The translations under genes and the position numbers were made by a program. A model generated the notes under the pieces. It saw only the letters and a program-made list of their open reading frames with translations, had not been told where the DNA came from and searched no databases. Below are positions 61,383 to 64,000 of a DNA stretch of 64,000 bases, in pieces. The stretch comes from Isoetes taiwanensis (Eukaryota; Streptophyta; Lycopodiopsida; Isoetales; Isoetaceae). Each line of letters begins with the position of its first letter. The first letter of the stretch is position 1. The stretch lies in NCBI GenBank assembly GCA_021234155.1, contig JAJEKV010000693.1, forward strand, positions 1-64,000, written 5' to 3'.

Positions 61383-61803
61383 TCATACCTTTTTCAAACG
61401 AATCACTAGCCATGCAACAAAGGTTCCGATGCTTTCTCTGACGGTGTCTCCACCAGGATACCTTTTGGGTAATGCTTCATCATTAAAATGACAAGTGGTT
61501 ATTAAAATCTTTACATGATCGCTTCCGAGCAGAATTCCATGGCATATTGCCTCGGGGTCGATCGATTCTATCTCGCAGCTTCCCACCTCCTTTTCAAACT
61601 TGTCATCAACATGTAGCATTCCTCTCCAACTCTGTTGAATCCGGTAAGATGATGAGATTTGATTTGTTCTGCAGTTTTGGGATTATGGAGCAGCAGAACT
61701 TACATGAATCTGCTCGACATTGCTGAGGCACAGGTTTCTCAGAGTTGCTGAACAGAGATGATGCTTGAAGAACTAAGATCTTCTCCAAAACCAGGCATAG
61801 CAA
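61383..61803 (-). pseudogene. DUF8039-like transposon protein fragment
   Basis: The minus frame 61619-61383 encodes IDPEAICHGILLGSDHVKI and GDTVRESIGTFVAWLVIRL. This follows the pattern 'sxDP...HG..LG.d.vkV...LP.....TV.E.iGTFvAWP..L' that I associate with DUF8039 in plant transposon-type proteins. The overlapping upstream frame 61803-61606 contains CRADSCKFC, a Cys-rich stretch. The two frames would need a shift to join. The first element block (near 47990-47940 in the DUF7869 region) has a weakly similar pattern. Confidence 0.4.
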
Positions 61804-61805
61804 AA

Positions 61806-61866
61806 ATGGCGCCCAAAGCGCGCGCGGGTCTGGGTTCCAGTCGAGCTACACGAGAAAGCGATAGAG
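61806..61866 (+). CDS. Possible first coding exon of a plus-strand gene
   Basis: The ATG at 61806 opens MAPKARAGLGSSRATRESDR in a locally GC-rich setting and runs into a good donor, GAG|GTGAGT, at 61867. CpG-rich start exons of this type are common in plants. Downstream exons could not be connected with confidence; 63084-63249 is one candidate. Confidence 0.35.
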
Positions 61867-63060
61867 GTGAGTTTTTGTTCTTCTGTTTCTCTGTGTAACT
61901 ATCTTCTGTATGCATAAATGTTCTGTTTGTGTGGTATAACTGGTCGGTCTGTGTAATTGATTTCTTTAGCTATGGATAAATGTTATGTCTTTGTTGTCTG
62001 CTTAGCTGCTGGATCGTATTTAGGCAGCTGTGTGCTCTATTTAGCTGTTGTAGTCCTATTAAGCTGCCATGTATTGGATCATATTAGGCAGATGTGTGCT
62101 CTATTTAGCTGTTGTAGTCCTATTAAGCTGCTGTGTATTGGACCGTACTAGGCAGATGGGTAAAAGCATGCTAGGGTGTCATACATTAGTTCTAAATTCA
62201 TGTACTATTTTGCATTAGAAAACCCGTTTTTTATGTAAGTTTGAATGTATGGTAAGAGGCCACGTGCTTGTCGTATATATTTAAAAAAGGAATATATTTG
62301 ATTGTTTGTCATCATGACATGAAGTGGCCGGCGGTTGTTCTGCGAATTTTTTGGGTACAACCATTTGGATTCCCTCTGATCCAAGCAAATTCCCTCCAAT
62401 CCATTCAAAGCAAGCAAATTCCCTCAATCTACGGTCTAGAATCTAAAACAAAAGAAAATAATTTCAAATTCTTGCGGATCTTTGCATGCATATATGGGTT
62501 TTCATAGTAGTAGTAGTAGGGACATGGCACAAAGAAAATCAAAAGTATGAACAAATTACGGGGTGATGTCCAAAAATGAGGGCGGTGATAGGGAAATTGA
62601 CAAAGGGAAAGCGAAAATAGTTGAATAAGATACTCTAAATGACATCTTTGAATGAAGTGAGAGAGTGATATTGTCAGCGGTGAGAATAGCAGATCATATT
62701 CAGGTACTTCACCAAAAAATCAGGAAAAAGAGCAGAAAAAGGTTGTTGAATGCTTTAGAAATGAAGCCAGTTCTCTATCTCGGTGAAAAGAGAGGTATTG
62801 GTTTCGAGGATCTTGCAAGATAACGAGGCTCTTGGGGTTTTTAAACTGTGATTGGGCTACCTTGAGCGGTGGTGAAACATTCATTGTTACAAAATCTCAA
62901 AGATGGATTAGAAGAGGTTAAATCTTCTAATAGCATTGACAAGTTAGCGTGACCAAACACTCTGTTTTATCCATGATTGTTGGGAAAAATGGGGGAACTG
63001 AAGCAAAAAGGAGTTGCTTCAAAATGTTGAACCGCCATTCTCGAAATTTGTCATATGTTG
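61867..63060. other. Mostly noncoding, possible long intron
   Basis: T-rich after the donor at 61867, with the tandem repeat at 62021-62155 inside it. Short frames have no known motif. Confidence 0.4.
62021..62155. repeat. Tandem duplication, 2 x 64 bp
   Basis: Two 64-bp copies containing 'tgtgctctatttagctgttg' and 'tagtcctattaagctgc', with a partial unit upstream near 62000. Few differences, so recent. Confidence 0.85.
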
Positions 63061-63083
63061 CTTGAGAGAAGAAAGAATGAAAA

Positions 63084-63249
63084 TTGCAGGTCCAACTATC
63101 GAGGTGTATTAGCAAAGAAAAGAGAATATCGATTGTTTGGGCCGAAGATACAAAGCATTTAGTCATCCAATTTTGGTTAAACAACACCAAGGTTTCACCT
63201 AAATACAGGGATGTAAGAAAGAAAAGGCATCAGGCAATCCAGTTTCTTG
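63084..63249 (+). CDS. Exon-like segment, unknown protein
   Basis: The frame reads RISIVWAEDTKHLVIQFWLN followed by NTKVSPKYRDVRKKRHQAIQ and ends at a plausible donor, CCACAG|GTATTT, near 63261. The 'NT.VSP..RDV..KR' pattern recalls a segment seen in uncharacterised transposon-like plant proteins, but I cannot name a family. An acceptor at TGCAG near 63090 is possible. Confidence 0.3.
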
Positions 63250-63282
63250 ATATACCACAGGTATTTCATTCTTTATTGGATG

Positions 63283-63388
63283 AAATGCTTTCTAATGACT
63301 GATCCCTCATGTATATGTCAGTCATTTATTGGAATTTATAGTATCTTCTTTGTTTTGATGTATGAATGCTTTCTAATGACTGATCTAT
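63283..63388. repeat. Short direct duplication
   Basis: 'atgctttctaatgactgatc' occurs at about 63285 and again at about 63367, with partly similar sequence after each ('ctcatgtat' / 'tatcatttat'). Confidence 0.8.
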
Positions 63389-63689
63389 CATTTATGTATT
63401 CACTTTTATTTAGTTTTACATATGCAATCACCTTTGTTGGTTTGCTTACATTTATTGACCATGTATATTATACTAAATCTTCCTTTCTTATTTATGTAGT
63501 GACTCCAAAATTCTTAACCAATGTATAGATTAGATATTTGCATAATATTGTATGTTATACATGTCTATAGAGTACATATCTTGTACTCAGACTTTTAGAT
63601 AGTGCCTATGGACTTCAAGAATTTACTTTGGAACATTAATATGCTCTAGGGTACAGTAATGTACCCACACTGCTACTTTATCCTTACAC

Positions 63690-63830
63690 ATGTATTTAAT
63701 GTACATGTGTAATGTGTATTCTGTTGTCCTTATGTATATTGTTAGTACATGTGAGTACATTGTGAGTACATCTGAGTACATATTAGTACATTATGAGTAC
63801 ATGTTAGTACATTTTGACTCCCATGTACTC
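63690..63830. repeat. GTACAT-rich irregular repeat
   Basis: About a dozen copies of 'gtacat(g/t)' at 8-15 base spacing, frequently as 'tgagtacat' or 'tagtacat'. GTAC is self-complementary, so each unit can pair with its neighbours. No coding role is evident. Confidence 0.8.
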
Positions 63831-64000
63831 AATTGCACATACAAAATCTTTTATTAACTATGATGATTTGAATGCACATGCTGAGCTGTACCGGAACTTT
63901 GTGGAGCAACACTTTTGAGGAGACATTGGCATCAGATTGTTCGGATACCTCAAACGATTGTGTAAGGAAGCTAAAGGAAAAAACACATGTTGTTGTATCA

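Overview
This is a nuclear plant genome window. It is intron-bearing, AT-rich and dense in decayed transposable elements. Land-plant origin is supported by a plant-type RRP6/EXOSC10 exonuclease gene, a UDP-glycosyltransferase relic with a PSPG box, and a chromodomain Ty3/gypsy element. The lineage cannot be fixed from sequence alone. The DUF7869-type transposon-like gene and the style of the LINE and UGT suggest, weakly, a non-flowering plant (bryophyte, lycophyte or fern grade).

Layout. 1-7.4 kb: an older chromovirus-like LTR on the minus strand (about 5817-7373) with a primer-binding-like site. To its left lie 1.4 kb of interleaved minisatellites, probably its leader. 7.4-15 kb: mostly anonymous, with two coding-like minus-strand relics (10.5-11.3 and 12.5-13.0 kb) and a striking GTG/GGT-rich array at 11.7-12.2 kb. 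15-16 kb: LINE remnants. 16.1-17.6 kb: a nearly full-length but frameshifted UGT pseudogene. 17.6-19.15 kb: a pair of direct repeats bounding 1.2 kb. 20.7-21.3 kb: a minisatellite with a palindromic TATAAATTTATA core next to a long (AT)n. 21.9-25.9 kb: a degenerate minus-strand LINE ending in a (TAAA)n tail. 26-37 kb: repeats, including a foldback-like inverted repeat at 32.26-33.07 kb and long (CT)n and (GA)n tracts.

37.7-43.9 kb: the one clearly functional host gene, a 12-exon RRP6-like nuclear exosome exonuclease on the minus strand. All splice phases agree; the only frame trouble is in exon 1. 45.4-48.1 kb: a DUF7869-family transposon-like gene with broken frames. 49.55-49.94 kb: an array of 19-bp palindromes. 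50.27-60.94 kb: a complete-length LTR retrotransposon with 5-bp target-site duplications (TATGG), PBS, PPT and two LTRs of about 1.55 kb. Of pol, only the zinc-binding, integrase and chromodomain part is recognisable. It sits inside a plus-strand open frame (50049 to 61019 or beyond). 61.4-63.3 kb: a DUF8039-like fragment (minus), a possible first exon (plus) and an exon-like segment.

The two LTRs are nearly identical in AT-rich stretches but differ by many small indels in CG-rich stretches, which suggests residual assembly error in repeats. Broken frames in this window should be read with that in mind. No convincing undescribed system was found. The best candidates for follow-up are the two palindrome-cored minisatellites, the foldback element, and the pol-reduced chromovirus with unidentified internal ORFs.
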